From positions 1-64,000 of the forward strand of contig CALSNA010000001.1 of NCBI GenBank assembly GCA_943787595.1: 64,000 bases of DNA, in the 5' to 3' direction. Below the pieces are notes generated by a model. The model was not told the DNA's origin, searched no databases, and saw only the letters and a list, made by a program, of their open reading frames with translations. Positions 30,576 to 40,169 of the stretch are shown one piece after another. This DNA comes from an uncultured Pseudomonadales bacterium. Its GTDB lineage: Bacteria; Pseudomonadota; Gammaproteobacteria; Pseudomonadales; Balneatricaceae. Position 1 is the first letter of the stretch. Each line of letters starts with the position of its first letter. The position numbers and the translations under genes were made by a program.

Positions 30576-33020
30576 ATGACTTTAATGCGACGACTGAAAC
30601 ACTTGATCAAATATTGCATTATGCTTGGGTTAGCATCTCTGCTGATTTTGGCCCTGTTCACTTGGTTCTATTTGTTGCCACGCCTGCCTGATGTAAACAG
30701 CCTGCGTGATTATCACTTGCAGATCCCGCTGCGGGTCATGACTCAAGACGGCAGTCTGATATCTGAGTTCGGTGAGCAGCGCCGTATCCCTCTGACTATT
30801 GAACAGGTGCCGCAAGACTACATCAATGCCTTGTTGTCAGCTGAGGACGAAAACTTTTATTCCCACCATGGTGTGGATTTAAAAGCACTTCTCAGAGCCG
30901 CATTGCGCCTGGTGCAAACTGGCCAAATCCAAGGCGGCGGCAGTACCATCACCATGCAGGTAGCGCGCAATTATTTGTTGACACTAGACCGGACGTTTAT
31001 TCGAAAGTTCAATGAAATACTGCTGTCTTTCCAGATTGAGCAAGCACTGCAGAAAGAGCAGATTTTAGAGATGTATTTTAATAAGATATTTATGGGCCAT
31101 CGCGCCTATGGAGTTGAGGCTGCTGCGCAGGTGTATTATGGCCGAGCCCTGCAAACACTTGAGTTACCCCAATTGGCTATGTTGGCTGGCCTTTATAAGG
31201 CTCCTTCTAAGTCTAATCCCCTCACTAACCCAGTGCGTGCTAAAATACGCCGTGACTGGATACTGGGTCGCATGCTCAAATTAGGACACATTGATCAACT
31301 GACTCATGAAAGTGCTGTCGCCAGCCCAATCATAGCTAATTATCACAGCTTGAGACCAGAAGTTGAAGCGTCCTATGTGGCAGAAATGGTACGCCAAGAA
31401 CTACTGAAGACTTTCCCTCTCGCTGATGTCTATACAAGTGGATATCGGGTCTATACAACCATTGATAGTCAACTTCAGGGTGCTGCCCAAAAAGCATTGC
31501 AACATGGCCTGTTGAGCTATGATCGTCGCCATGGCTACCGTGGCCCAGAGCAACAGTTGGGTTCAGAATTAGGCCTGACAGAAGCTTATAAGATACTTGA
31601 CAACATGACCACTTATGGTCCTTTGCACCCGGCTATTGTCTGGCAACTCAATAAAGACAATGCTGAGTTGTTAATGCGTAACCAGAACTCGGTTACCGTA
31701 TATTTCAAAGATATGGACTGGGCCAGACCCTATAACAATGCTAACAGCATGGGCCCCCGACCCAAGTCAATTAGCCAGGTTTTGCAGGTTGGTGATGTGG
31801 TTCGAGTGCGTCAAGCCAGGCGCAATCCGAAAATTTGGTTCATGGCCCAGTTACCTCAGGCTCAAGGCACCTTGGTTGCCATGCATCCTGATGATGGTAG
31901 TTTGATCGCTTTGGTCGGTGGCTTTGAATACCTCCAGAGTAAATTTAATCGAGCTACACAGGCATTGCGTCAGCCTGGTTCTAATTTCAAGCCAATAATC
32001 TATGCTGCTGCATTGGAGCAGGGATTTACCGCTGCATCGTTAATCAATGATGCGCCAGTGGTGTTCGACGATGCGATTCTGGAAAGCACTTGGCGTCCAG
32101 AAAATTACAGTGGTCAGTTCTTTGGCCCTACGCGCCTGCGTCAAGCTCTATATAAATCACGTAACTTGGTATCCATACGTATACTTCGTCAAATTGGCAT
32201 TAACAGAGCTCTCCAGTATGCAGGTAAACTCGGTTTTGATACTCAGAAATTGCCTCGTAACCTTTCTTTGGCACTTGGTAGCGCAAGCATGCCACCGATT
32301 GATTTAGCCACAGCTTATGCTTCCTTTGCCAATGGTGGCTATGAGGTACATCCCTACTTTATCAAACGAATTGAGAATAATGACGGGGAAATTATTTATG
32401 CAGCTACTCCTGACACGGTGTGTCCCAATTGCACCTATAAACCGCATGCTGCGATTGAACTTGGTACAAGTCAGACCGTTCCAGAAGAACTAGTTCTGCC
32501 GATGCTTAAATCTAGTACTACCCCTTATCCAATAGCTCAGCGCAATATGGACCCACGAGTAAATTATATTTTACACACCATCTTGCAGGATGTAATTCGT
32601 AAGGGTACGGGTAGAAAAGCATTGCAACTAAAACGGGCAGAACTGGCTGGTAAAACTGGCACTACCAATGATCAAAAAGATGCTTGGTTTTCTGGCTATG
32701 CCCGCCAGTTGGTAGCTACTGTCTGGGTTGGCTTTGACCAACCTGATACCTTGGGCCGTAATGAATTTGGTAGTACTACAGCTTTGCCCATTTGGACTGA
32801 TTTTATGGCTAGGGCCTTGGTCGATAAGCCTCAAATAATCCGTCCACGACCTGATAATTTGTTGACTATTCGAATTGACCCAACAACTGGTCAGCGAGCT
32901 AGGCCAGATGATCCTAATGCCATAACAGAAATATTTCGTTCAGAATTGGCTCCCCCACCACTGAGTCGATCAGCCACTGAAATCAATGTCGAAGAGGTTT
33001 CATTAGAGCAAATATTCTAG
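30576..33020 (+). CDS. mrcA: Penicillin-binding protein 1A (bifunctional)
   Basis: Class A PBP that polymerises and cross-links peptidoglycan. The 814 residues have an N-terminal transmembrane helix (about 12-32). A GT51 glycosyltransferase domain follows with EDENFYSHHGVD and GGSTITMQVARN, then a transpeptidase domain with SNFK (SxxK, about 470), SRN (SxN) and KTGT (about 690). It is full length for the PBP1a (PonA) type. It is divergent from the hof/pil operon, as in many gammaproteobacteria. It is intact although the neighbouring operon is decayed. Confidence 0.95.
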   Translation: MTLMRRLKHLIKYCIMLGLASLLILALFTWFYLLPRLPDVNSLRDYHLQIPLRVMTQDGSLISEFGEQRRIPLTIEQVPQDYINALLSAEDENFYSHHGVDLKALLRAALRLVQTGQIQGGGSTITMQVARNYLLTLDRTFIRKFNEILLSFQIEQALQKEQILEMYFNKIFMGHRAYGVEAAAQVYYGRALQTLELPQLAMLAGLYKAPSKSNPLTNPVRAKIRRDWILGRMLKLGHIDQLTHESAVASPIIANYHSLRPEVEASYVAEMVRQELLKTFPLADVYTSGYRVYTTIDSQLQGAAQKALQHGLLSYDRRHGYRGPEQQLGSELGLTEAYKILDNMTTYGPLHPAIVWQLNKDNAELLMRNQNSVTVYFKDMDWARPYNNANSMGPRPKSISQVLQVGDVVRVRQARRNPKIWFMAQLPQAQGTLVAMHPDDGSLIALVGGFEYLQSKFNRATQALRQPGSNFKPIIYAAALEQGFTAASLINDAPVVFDDAILESTWRPENYSGQFFGPTRLRQALYKSRNLVSIRILRQIGINRALQYAGKLGFDTQKLPRNLSLALGSASMPPIDLATAYASFANGGYEVHPYFIKRIENNDGEIIYAATPDTVCPNCTYKPHAAIELGTSQTVPEELVLPMLKSSTTPYPIAQRNMDPRVNYILHTILQDVIRKGTGRKALQLKRAELAGKTGTTNDQKDAWFSGYARQLVATVWVGFDQPDTLGRNEFGSTTALPIWTDFMARALVDKPQIIRPRPDNLLTIRIDPTTGQRARPDDPNAITEIFRSELAPPPLSRSATEINVEEVSLEQIF

Positions 33021-33171
33021 ATTTCGTATCCTGTACTGGCCTGTAAAACCATTGTAACACTTCGAGACTATCCGAATATTTAATTGAATCGGCATGATTT
33101 TACGTTCATTTCATAATGAGTGTGAGGCAGCTAATACTTTAGTAGCTATATTTGTTCGCATTCTATACAAG

Positions 33172-33921
33172 CTATTTATGTGGATAACTAGCTAACTGAA
33201 CTATCAAACCCTGTAAATGTTGCCAACAATTTTGCTTCATTCCAGTAATAGAAAACAGTTGATGCAGGCTGTGACTGCACAGTGCAGGCACGGTAATTCC
33301 CGCTACGTTTATGTTTCCCAAGTAGCCTGCGTGATCTTGATGTTCATCTATTGGCATCAGCAACGTCATGACACTGCCACCAAGTAATAGTGCAAATGAT
33401 ACGGTTTGATTAGATATAAATTTATGCAGGCCATATTGCAGAGCCTGCTGTGCCGCCATGGGGCTGTGATCAGTATGGGGAGCTACAACCAGTGGCCAGT
33501 TAAACTCTGATTGCGCCATCAACTGGTGCTGATTAGCGCCATGACCAATTGCATTGATTACTGCAGTCTGTAATCGCACCAGATCATCGGTCATTCCTTC
33601 AGTATTGCTGAGGCCTAGTTCATTAACTACCAGAGCACCGTTTTCATAGCAGGAAAAAACCAGCCGGAACGGAGTCATATATGTATACTTTGGTGCTGCT
33701 GTTGCCTGCCTTACTGGTTCATCCACCAGTTTATCGGCAGCATAACTCGGTTGTAATTTGTTAGCTATTTTCGGAGCAACAACAATTGGGTCTATTGATG
33801 GCTGCCAGAGTGGCCCAGTAGTAGCGCCGCACAATGGGCGGTTTGGCAGCCAACTGACGATACCCATGGTTTGCAGATACTGCCAACGCTGCCATTCAGG
33901 TAATGGGCCAAATTGTATCAC
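33172..33921 (-). CDS. HolD-like protein (possible DNA polymerase III psi subunit)
   Basis: A 249-residue protein of uncertain role. Its N-terminus WQYLQTMGIVSWLPNRP follows the pattern of E. coli HolD (RDWQLQQLGITQW..RRP). This is the segment that in psi binds the clamp loader. The C-terminal HSPMAAQQALQYGLHKFI faintly resembles the HolD end. It is much longer than E. coli psi (137), as are the HolD-like proteins I recall from pseudomonads, where the gene precedes rimI. Here rimI is absent and the gene lies 6 bases after leuA, probably in the same transcript. Function is inferred only. Confidence 0.5.
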   Translation of the reverse strand: MIQFGPLPEWQRWQYLQTMGIVSWLPNRPLCGATTGPLWQPSIDPIVVAPKIANKLQPSYAADKLVDEPVRQATAAPKYTYMTPFRLVFSCYENGALVVNELGLSNTEGMTDDLVRLQTAVINAIGHGANQHQLMAQSEFNWPLVVAPHTDHSPMAAQQALQYGLHKFISNQTVSFALLLGGSVMTLLMPIDEHQDHAGYLGNINVAGITVPALCSHSLHQLFSITGMKQNCWQHLQGLIVQLASYPHK

Positions 33922-33927
33922 TGACTC

Positions 33928-35472
33928 TTAAACCTGTGGATAAGTTTTTTCGGTGTTACTGCTGAGTATATTCAGAGCGTGTATGTACGCTTTGGCCGAA
34001 GCGGTAATAATATCTGTATCAGCACCTAGCCCATTGACTATACGTCCACCCTTTTCTAGGCGTACTGTAACTTCTCCCTGAGAGTCAGTACCACTGGTGA
34101 TGGCATTAACACTATAGAGTTGCAGGGTAGCACTAGATTTAACAATCTGTTCAATGGCTTTGAATACAGCATCAACTGGCCCACTGCCAACTGCTGTTGA
34201 CAGTTGTTGATTACCCTTAATCACCAGTTTGATACTTGCTGATGGAGTTGTGCCAGTCTGTGAGGTTACACATAATGATGATAGCTTATAACGGGCATCT
34301 TGCTCAATTGCGACTTTGGTATCACTGACCAATGCCTGTAGATCTTCATCAAAAATTTCATACTTTTTATCTGCTAGTTCCTTAAACCGACGAAATACTT
34401 CGTTAAATTCTTCATGGTGATCAAATACTGTACCCAGTTCTTCTAGTCGAATTCGAAAAGCATTACGTCCGGAATGTTTGCCCATAACCATCTTGTTAGT
34501 ACTCCAGCCCACATCTTGGGCTTTCATAATTTCGTAGGTGTTCCTATGCTTTAGAACACCATCCTGATGGATACCTGCCTCGTGAGCAAAAGCATTGGCC
34601 CCTACGATAGCCTTATTAGGCTGTACTGGAAAGCCAGTCACTCCAGCTACCAAGCGAGAGGTTGATACAATGTGAGTGGTATTGATATTGGTGTATACCT
34701 GTAGTGCATCCTGACGGGTACGAACAGCCATCACGATTTCTTCCAGTGAGGCGTTGCCAGCCCGTTCTCCCAGACCATTGATGGTACATTCCACCTGACG
34801 AGCTCCTTGAGTAATAGCAGCCAGTGAGTTTGATACTGCTAACCCTAAGTCATTATGGCAATGCACTGAAAAAACAGCCTGATCTGAATTAACCACGGTA
34901 CTCATTAATCGTCTCATGGTATTGCCAAATTCTTCTGGTACGGCATAGCCTACTGTATCCGGTATATTGATAGTGCGTGCTCCCGCTTTGATCGTGGCTT
35001 CAATAATACGACACATGAAGTCAAATTCTGTACGACTGGCATCCTCCAATGAAAATTCCACATCATCTTTCAGGTTTCGGGCTCGTTTAACCGCATGTAC
35101 AGCCAATTCAATCACTTGATTGGGGTCCATCTGTAATTTATATTTCATGTGAATAGGAGAGGTAGCAATGAAGGTATGAATACGACCTGCATTGGCGTTG
35201 TACAAAGCTTCTCCAGCTCGGTCAATATCAGCATCAATAGCGCGGGCTAGGCTACAAACCGTACTGTCCTTGATATGCTTGGCAATTGCCCTTACTGACT
35301 CGAAGTCTCCGGGACTGGCCATGGCGAAACCAGCTTCAATTACATCAACCTGCATTTTTTCCAGTGACTTAGCAATACGCAACTTCTCATCTCGAGTCAT
35401 TGAAGCTCCTGGACTTTGCTCTCCATCCCGTAAGGTGGTGTCAAAAATAATAACTCGATCGCTAGCATTCAT
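33928..35472 (-). CDS. leuA: 2-isopropylmalate synthase
   Basis: Condenses acetyl-CoA with 2-oxoisovalerate, first committed step of leucine synthesis. The 514-residue product shows the catalytic start [18 protein letters not shown], the metal-binding [17 protein letters not shown] and [14 protein letters not shown]. The C-terminal regulatory LeuA dimer domain (about 400-514) is present, so leucine feedback is expected. I chose the ATG at 35472. The frame stays open to 35505. The other leu genes are not in this window. Confidence 0.96.
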   Translation of the reverse strand: MNASDRVIIFDTTLRDGEQSPGASMTRDEKLRIAKSLEKMQVDVIEAGFAMASPGDFESVRAIAKHIKDSTVCSLARAIDADIDRAGEALYNANAGRIHTFIATSPIHMKYKLQMDPNQVIELAVHAVKRARNLKDDVEFSLEDASRTEFDFMCRIIEATIKAGARTINIPDTVGYAVPEEFGNTMRRLMSTVVNSDQAVFSVHCHNDLGLAVSNSLAAITQGARQVECTINGLGERAGNASLEEIVMAVRTRQDALQVYTNINTTHIVSTSRLVAGVTGFPVQPNKAIVGANAFAHEAGIHQDGVLKHRNTYEIMKAQDVGWSTNKMVMGKHSGRNAFRIRLEELGTVFDHHEEFNEVFRRFKELADKKYEIFDEDLQALVSDTKVAIEQDARYKLSSLCVTSQTGTTPSASIKLVIKGNQQLSTAVGSGPVDAVFKAIEQIVKSSATLQLYSVNAITSGTDSQGEVTVRLEKGGRIVNGLGADTDIITASAKAYIHALNILSSNTEKTYPQV

Positions 35473-35861
35473 TGGTTCAAACCCTTGTCTGCCGTAAACA
35501 GACAAATAGAAGATATAAAGTTAAGGTAATGTGGCTATGGTAAAAAGTAACAATTTACATTGCCAATGGCATCCATAGGCGTTAACTTATTAGCTTACCA
35601 TCAGAAAACATCAGATATATGCTGTTTTGCAAAAAAATGAGAATCATTTTGAAGTAGTACTTCATAGTGGATTTAAGGCTGTAATCTTAATATAGCTTGT
35701 GCCTAACGTAGTGGCAATACTTGCGCTAAAGATAATTATAGAAAGTAATTTTGAGCCTAATTAAACGTTCTCAAATATTATGAGCAAGCCTGAATTCATG
35801 CTATGGCTAGTAGTGTAAGGTCATGGTAAAAAGATATTTAGGAATGATCGGTCATGACTCT
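35473..35861. other. Intergenic region upstream of leuA with a Fur-box-like palindrome
   Basis: 389 bases between the leuA start and the end of the sugar operon. It contains the palindrome at 35633-35651. I see no leucine-rich leader peptide or attenuator and no strong terminator. Confidence 0.5.
35633..35651. promoter_or_regulatory. Fur-box-like palindrome upstream of leuA
   Basis: AAAATGA-GAA-TCATTTT is a perfect 7-3-7 palindrome. The 19-base site matches the classical Fur consensus GATAATGATAATCATTATC at 14 positions by my count. It lies about 160 bases upstream of the leuA ATG. AT-rich DNA yields chance matches, but the perfect symmetry supports a real operator. Confidence 0.4.
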
Positions 35862-36710
35862 CTACAGTATCACCTGATGTTCTGCTTGGCCTCTGGTTTG
35901 GATATCAACTTGATAGACTTGGCCATCATACGATTTTGGGTTTGTTATCCCGATCTGTGCTGATGTGACATAGAGTGTTGATAACTGTGGCCCACCAAAG
36001 GCCGGGCAGGTTATTTGCTTGGCAGGGAATTTGATAGCGTGTAAAAACTGGCCAGACGAATTGTAACAAGCAACACGAGAGGCATTCCATTGGGCAGACC
36101 AGAGATTGCCTAGTGCATCGACCACCGCGCCGTCTGGATTTAATCCTTGCTTATTGAGATCAATGAACACTTCAGCTATCTCAGAGGGCCAGCCTTTGTC
36201 ATCCAGTCGTTGGCGTAGAATTTGTCTTTGCCATGTATCACAAAAGTAGGCATAGTGGTTATCGGGAGAAAAGCAAATTGCGTTCGATATAGTGATGTTA
36301 TCATGCACTTTGCGCAGTTCGCCCCTATAGAAACGATAAATAGCTCCTGCACCAATTTCAGCATCTAATCCCATGGTCCCAATCCAAAAACCACCAAAAG
36401 GGTCAGCACGCCCATCGTTGGAGCGAGTGATAGGATTGTCTTTTTCCAGATCTACTATAAGCTCTATTGTTGCTTTTTCCATATTAAATAAAAATAATGC
36501 TCTGGCTGAGGCAATCAACAGTGTTTCTTGTGATACCCATCCTGCCGCTGAAACAGTATCATCAAATGACCAGGACAATACTTTGTGGCCAATACGTGAA
36601 AAAAGATTTTTTTTTAAAATATCAAACCAGAATAGCTGTTGCCGCAAGGGGTGCCATAATGCACCTTCACCTAAGATGCAGGTTCTGGAATCGAAGCTAT
36701 GTGCTTTCAT
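35862..36710 (-). CDS. SMP-30/gluconolactonase family sugar lactonase
   Basis: Predicted to hydrolyse L-arabino-1,4-lactone (or D-galactonolactone) to the aldonic acid. The 282-residue six-bladed propeller shows the N-terminal LGEGALWHP with the metal-binding glutamate, SNDGRADPFGGFWIGTMG with the Asn and Asp ligands, and LNPDGAVVDALGNLWSA. It is the last gene of the operon. Its start overlaps the upstream aldehyde dehydrogenase gene by 14 bases. It corresponds to AraB of the Azospirillum arabinose route. The substrate is inferred from context. Confidence 0.85.
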   Translation of the reverse strand: MKAHSFDSRTCILGEGALWHPLRQQLFWFDILKKNLFSRIGHKVLSWSFDDTVSAAGWVSQETLLIASARALFLFNMEKATIELIVDLEKDNPITRSNDGRADPFGGFWIGTMGLDAEIGAGAIYRFYRGELRKVHDNITISNAICFSPDNHYAYFCDTWQRQILRQRLDDKGWPSEIAEVFIDLNKQGLNPDGAVVDALGNLWSAQWNASRVACYNSSGQFLHAIKFPAKQITCPAFGGPQLSTLYVTSAQIGITNPKSYDGQVYQVDIQTRGQAEHQVIL

Positions 36711-38211
36711 GATTTAATAGGGCCTCTGGTAAGTTCTGGTAACAAACTGGACGTAAAAAGCGTCGAATTGCTAACGTACCTACGGAAGTTGCACCAAAAT
36801 TGGTTGAGGCAGGATAAGGCCCACTGTGAACCATTGCATCTGCAACTTCAACACCTGTTGGAAAGCCGTTCACCAATAGACGTCCTGCTTTACGTTCCAG
36901 GATCACCATAAAAGATCGAGCAAGAGCCAAGTCTCTGTCATCCATCTGCAGGGTACAAGTTAACTGCCCCTGAATACCTAGGGCCACTGCACGCATTTCT
37001 TCAATGCTTTCAGCAATGACTAGAATGCCCAACGGGCCGAAGACTTCTTCTTGCAGAATTTCATGCTTTAGCCAGTTGGCGGCAGTAGTTTGTAAAATAT
37101 TCGGCGTAACCAGCCGCTCATTACAAATACTTGTGAATACTTCGTATATGCCTGGTATCTGCACTATGCGTGTACAATCCATCTGGTATGCGGAAGCTAT
37201 TGCGTCGGTTAACATGACTTGCTTGACTACTTGCGCTGCCACATGTTTGGTCGTCTCGATAAATGCGTCTGTGTGTTGATCACGTAATACGATGATTATT
37301 CCAGGATTAGTGCAGAACTGACCTGCACCCAGTGTTAATGATTCAACCCAGCCATTGGCAATTAAATCTGTGCGAGTTGACATGGCAGTTGGTAGAACAA
37401 ATATTGGGTTGATGCTCCCCAATTCGCCAAAGAACGGGATCGGTTCAGGCCTACTAACGCACAGGTCAAATAAGGTACGTCCGCCGCGCAGAGAACCTGT
37501 AAATCCAACTGCATTTATTAGCGGATGTTGTACTAGAGCCGTGCCAACTTCAAAGCTATCATCTTGAATGAATGCAAATATCCCAGGGTCTAACTGACAT
37601 TTTTGTCTTGCTGCATTAATGGCTTCAGCCACCACTTCACCTGTGCCAGGATGTGCTGCATGGCTTTTAACAATAACTGGGCATCCAGCTGCAAAAGCAC
37701 TGGCAGTGTCCCCACCTGCGGTTGAAAATGCCAATGGAAAGTTTGAGGCCCCAAATACTGCTACAGGCCCAATGGGGCGCTGCAACATGTGTAATTCTGG
37801 CCTTGGTAAAGGTTGTCGCTCAGGCAGTGCTTCGTCGTGCCGATGATCTAGATAATTACCCTGTAAAATGTGTTCCGCAAACAAACGCAACTGATTAGTA
37901 GTGCGAACTCGCTCATTTTGCAGGCGTGCTATGGACAAACCAGTCTCCTGCATTGCAATTGTGGTAATAGCATCTGCCCGGGCTTCAATTTCATCTGCAA
38001 TAGTATGTAAGAATATAGCCCGGCCCAACTCACTTATATATCCAAATGACCAGAATGCTACTTCAGCCGCTTGACAGGCAGTATCTACGCATTCTGCAGA
38101 GCCAATGCTGAATTGATAAGCTGGACCTGATGCAGGTGATGAACTAAAAGTTTGATCATTGCCGATCCATTTGCCTTTGATTAAGTTTTTTCCATGTGGC
38201 TTGAATGTCAT
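36697..38211 (-). CDS. 2-oxoglutarate semialdehyde (2,5-dioxovalerate) dehydrogenase
   Basis: NAD(P)-dependent oxidation of 2-oxoglutarate semialdehyde to 2-oxoglutarate, the last step of the pathway. The 504-residue ALDH has the subfamily block AVFGASNFPLAFSTAGGDTA, the VIVKSHAAHPGT cofactor region, glutamate in ELGSINP and the catalytic cysteine in GAGQFCTNPG. These place it with the KGSADH-type enzymes found in sugar acid clusters. It lies 9 bases downstream of the DHDPS-family dehydratase gene, which makes its substrate. Confidence 0.88.
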   Translation of the reverse strand: MTFKPHGKNLIKGKWIGNDQTFSSSPASGPAYQFSIGSAECVDTACQAAEVAFWSFGYISELGRAIFLHTIADEIEARADAITTIAMQETGLSIARLQNERVRTTNQLRLFAEHILQGNYLDHRHDEALPERQPLPRPELHMLQRPIGPVAVFGASNFPLAFSTAGGDTASAFAAGCPVIVKSHAAHPGTGEVVAEAINAARQKCQLDPGIFAFIQDDSFEVGTALVQHPLINAVGFTGSLRGGRTLFDLCVSRPEPIPFFGELGSINPIFVLPTAMSTRTDLIANGWVESLTLGAGQFCTNPGIIIVLRDQHTDAFIETTKHVAAQVVKQVMLTDAIASAYQMDCTRIVQIPGIYEVFTSICNERLVTPNILQTTAANWLKHEILQEEVFGPLGILVIAESIEEMRAVALGIQGQLTCTLQMDDRDLALARSFMVILERKAGRLLVNGFPTGVEVADAMVHSGPYPASTNFGATSVGTLAIRRFLRPVCYQNLPEALLNHEST

Positions 38212-38220
38212 GTTGAAATC

Positions 38221-39138
38221 CTATTTACCCCAATTTAATGCCATTACATTAAGTTCTTTTGCCAATGCCAATAGCCTGGATTTGGTTCGTATTGCCATCG
38301 GTTTTAGAGGATGCCGGACATAATCACTTTTGATCACACCTCCTGCTTTGAAAACTGTTTTGCATGCTCGCAAACCGCATTGCCGATTTTCGTGATTGAT
38401 TAAAGGTAGGCATCTTTGCCACTGTGTTAGTGCAGTTGCTTGATCTCCATCAACATAATGCTGGACAATGGGCCGTATTTGCTCAGGGAACATAGCAGAA
38501 GTCATGGTGGCAGTGGCACCTGCGTCTAGATCAGCCAATAGGGTCACTGCTTCTTCGCCATCGTATGGTCCCATAATATGCTTACCGCCTGCGGCGATGA
38601 GGGCAGCTAGCTTATCAGCAGCAAAAGGTGTTTCGATTTTAAAGTAACTGACATGTTCCAATTGTGTTGCCATATCAACCAGAAAATCTATGGTGAGTAT
38701 TGCGCCAGACAAGGGTGCGTCCTGCACCATAATTGGGATGGTAACAGCATCATTGACAGCTTGAAAATGCTCAAAAATAACCGCTGGAGCAGGCACTATT
38801 CCGACACCATGGTAAGGTGGCATCATCATCACCATATCGGCCCCCATAGATTGGGCTGCCTGAGCGCGTTCTACAGCAATATGGGTGGCAAAATGACTGA
38901 TTGTAACAATCACTGGCTTGCGACCATTCATATGTTCCAAGCACAAGCGCATCAAGCGTGCTCGCTCTGTATCGGCAAGCAAAAACTGCTCTGAGTAGTT
39001 AGCCAGTATGCAAACTGCATCGACACCCTGATCAATCATGCAATCTAAGACACAACGCATGCCGCCTTCATCTATTTGACCATCATCTAAAAAGGGTGTG
39101 GGTGCGATAGGTAGAATGCCTGTTAAGGGTTTTTTCAT
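38221..39138 (-). CDS. L-2-keto-3-deoxyarabonate dehydratase (DHDPS family)
   Basis: A TIM-barrel aldolase-fold enzyme, 305 residues, predicted to convert L-2-keto-3-deoxyarabonate to 2-oxoglutarate semialdehyde. It shows the N-terminal GILPIAPTPFLDDGQID, the NYSEQFLL segment, typical of the AraD group rather than of DapA (TGE), and the Schiff-base lysine in YFKIETP. An aldolase acting on keto-deoxy sugars is the alternative. The adjacent semialdehyde dehydrogenase favours the dehydratase. Confidence 0.85.
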   Translation of the reverse strand: MKKPLTGILPIAPTPFLDDGQIDEGGMRCVLDCMIDQGVDAVCILANYSEQFLLADTERARLMRLCLEHMNGRKPVIVTISHFATHIAVERAQAAQSMGADMVMMMPPYHGVGIVPAPAVIFEHFQAVNDAVTIPIMVQDAPLSGAILTIDFLVDMATQLEHVSYFKIETPFAADKLAALIAAGGKHIMGPYDGEEAVTLLADLDAGATATMTSAMFPEQIRPIVQHYVDGDQATALTQWQRCLPLINHENRQCGLRACKTVFKAGGVIKSDYVRHPLKPMAIRTKSRLLALAKELNVMALNWGK

Positions 39139-39156
39139 ATTTAGTTCCTTCTGTCT

Positions 39157-40161
39157 TTAAACCAAGTGGGCATGGAAGCGCGATATTTGCTGGTAGTGCT
39201 CATCTGGATGTAAGGTAACTGATGGATATTCTGGCCGGTTTGGTGCATTGGGCCAGTGTTGTGGCTCAAGAGCGATGCCTGAATATGCGCCATAAGGTTT
39301 ACCTCCATGACCTAGGTAAGGCACTGTGGCAATGCTGCTGCCAGCATATACCTGCAGTCCAGGTGCTGTAGTGTCTATATCAAGTTGTATTTTGCCTGCG
39401 GACAACGTGCAGGCTCGACATAGCCCACGATCATGAATTCTGTTGAGACAAAAATTATGATCCAATGCATCTTGATTGCTTTGTTGCAGATAACATGGTT
39501 GCTGAAAGTCATATGCTGTTCCAATAACGGGTTCAGGTGCTGTGAACGGTAGCAAGTTTTTATCCACAGGCAGATAGTGGGTTGCGTTAATTTGTAAGCG
39601 GTGAGCAGACAGATTTACTGTGTCGTCAAGTGACCAGTAGCTATGATGTGCAAAGTTACAAAAGGTATTGGCATCTGTTGTCGCAGACAACTCAATTAGC
39701 ATGGCCCCATTATCGTCAATGCGATATGTTGCAAATACTTCAAGGTTGCCCGGGAAACCATCTTCACGATCTGCAATGCTTAGGGACATACTGCATGAGC
39801 GGCTATAATGCTCTACTAACTGCCAATTACGTTGGGCACTTCCCGTTCTACCACCATGTAATGTTGTGTGCCCGTTCTCATTACGATCAAATTTTACTAT
39901 TTGTCCGTCAAGGATTGCTTGTCCTCCTTCAATACGGTTCGCTACTCGACCAACAAGCGCACCAAAATACCGCATTGGGCCAAGATAAGCCTCGAATGTG
40001 TGTCCGCCGAGTACCAGAGAATACGGTACCTCAGCCAACCGGAAATCTAGCAAACTGGCACCCCAGGTCATTACTGTTGCTGTTGTGCTTTGATGTGCGA
40101 TATTTATTTTCATGACCGATGTTCCGTCTGGTGCAGTGCCAAATTGCTCGATATTCGACAT
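39157..40161 (-). CDS. galM: Aldose 1-epimerase (mutarotase)
   Basis: Interconverts alpha and beta anomers so that the dehydrogenase receives its preferred form. The 334-residue protein has GRVANRIEGGQ, the catalytic histidine regions NGHTTLHGG and FAHHSYW, and the C-terminal ALEPQHWPNAPNRPE with the catalytic glutamate. I chose the ATG at 40161 (MSNIEQFG). The frame remains open 15 bases upstream and overlaps the preceding gene by 7. It sits within the sugar operon. Confidence 0.92.
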   Translation of the reverse strand: MSNIEQFGTAPDGTSVMKINIAHQSTTATVMTWGASLLDFRLAEVPYSLVLGGHTFEAYLGPMRYFGALVGRVANRIEGGQAILDGQIVKFDRNENGHTTLHGGRTGSAQRNWQLVEHYSRSCSMSLSIADREDGFPGNLEVFATYRIDDNGAMLIELSATTDANTFCNFAHHSYWSLDDTVNLSAHRLQINATHYLPVDKNLLPFTAPEPVIGTAYDFQQPCYLQQSNQDALDHNFCLNRIHDRGLCRACTLSAGKIQLDIDTTAPGLQVYAGSSIATVPYLGHGGKPYGAYSGIALEPQHWPNAPNRPEYPSVTLHPDEHYQQISRFHAHLV

Positions 40162-40169
40162 TTTTAGCC

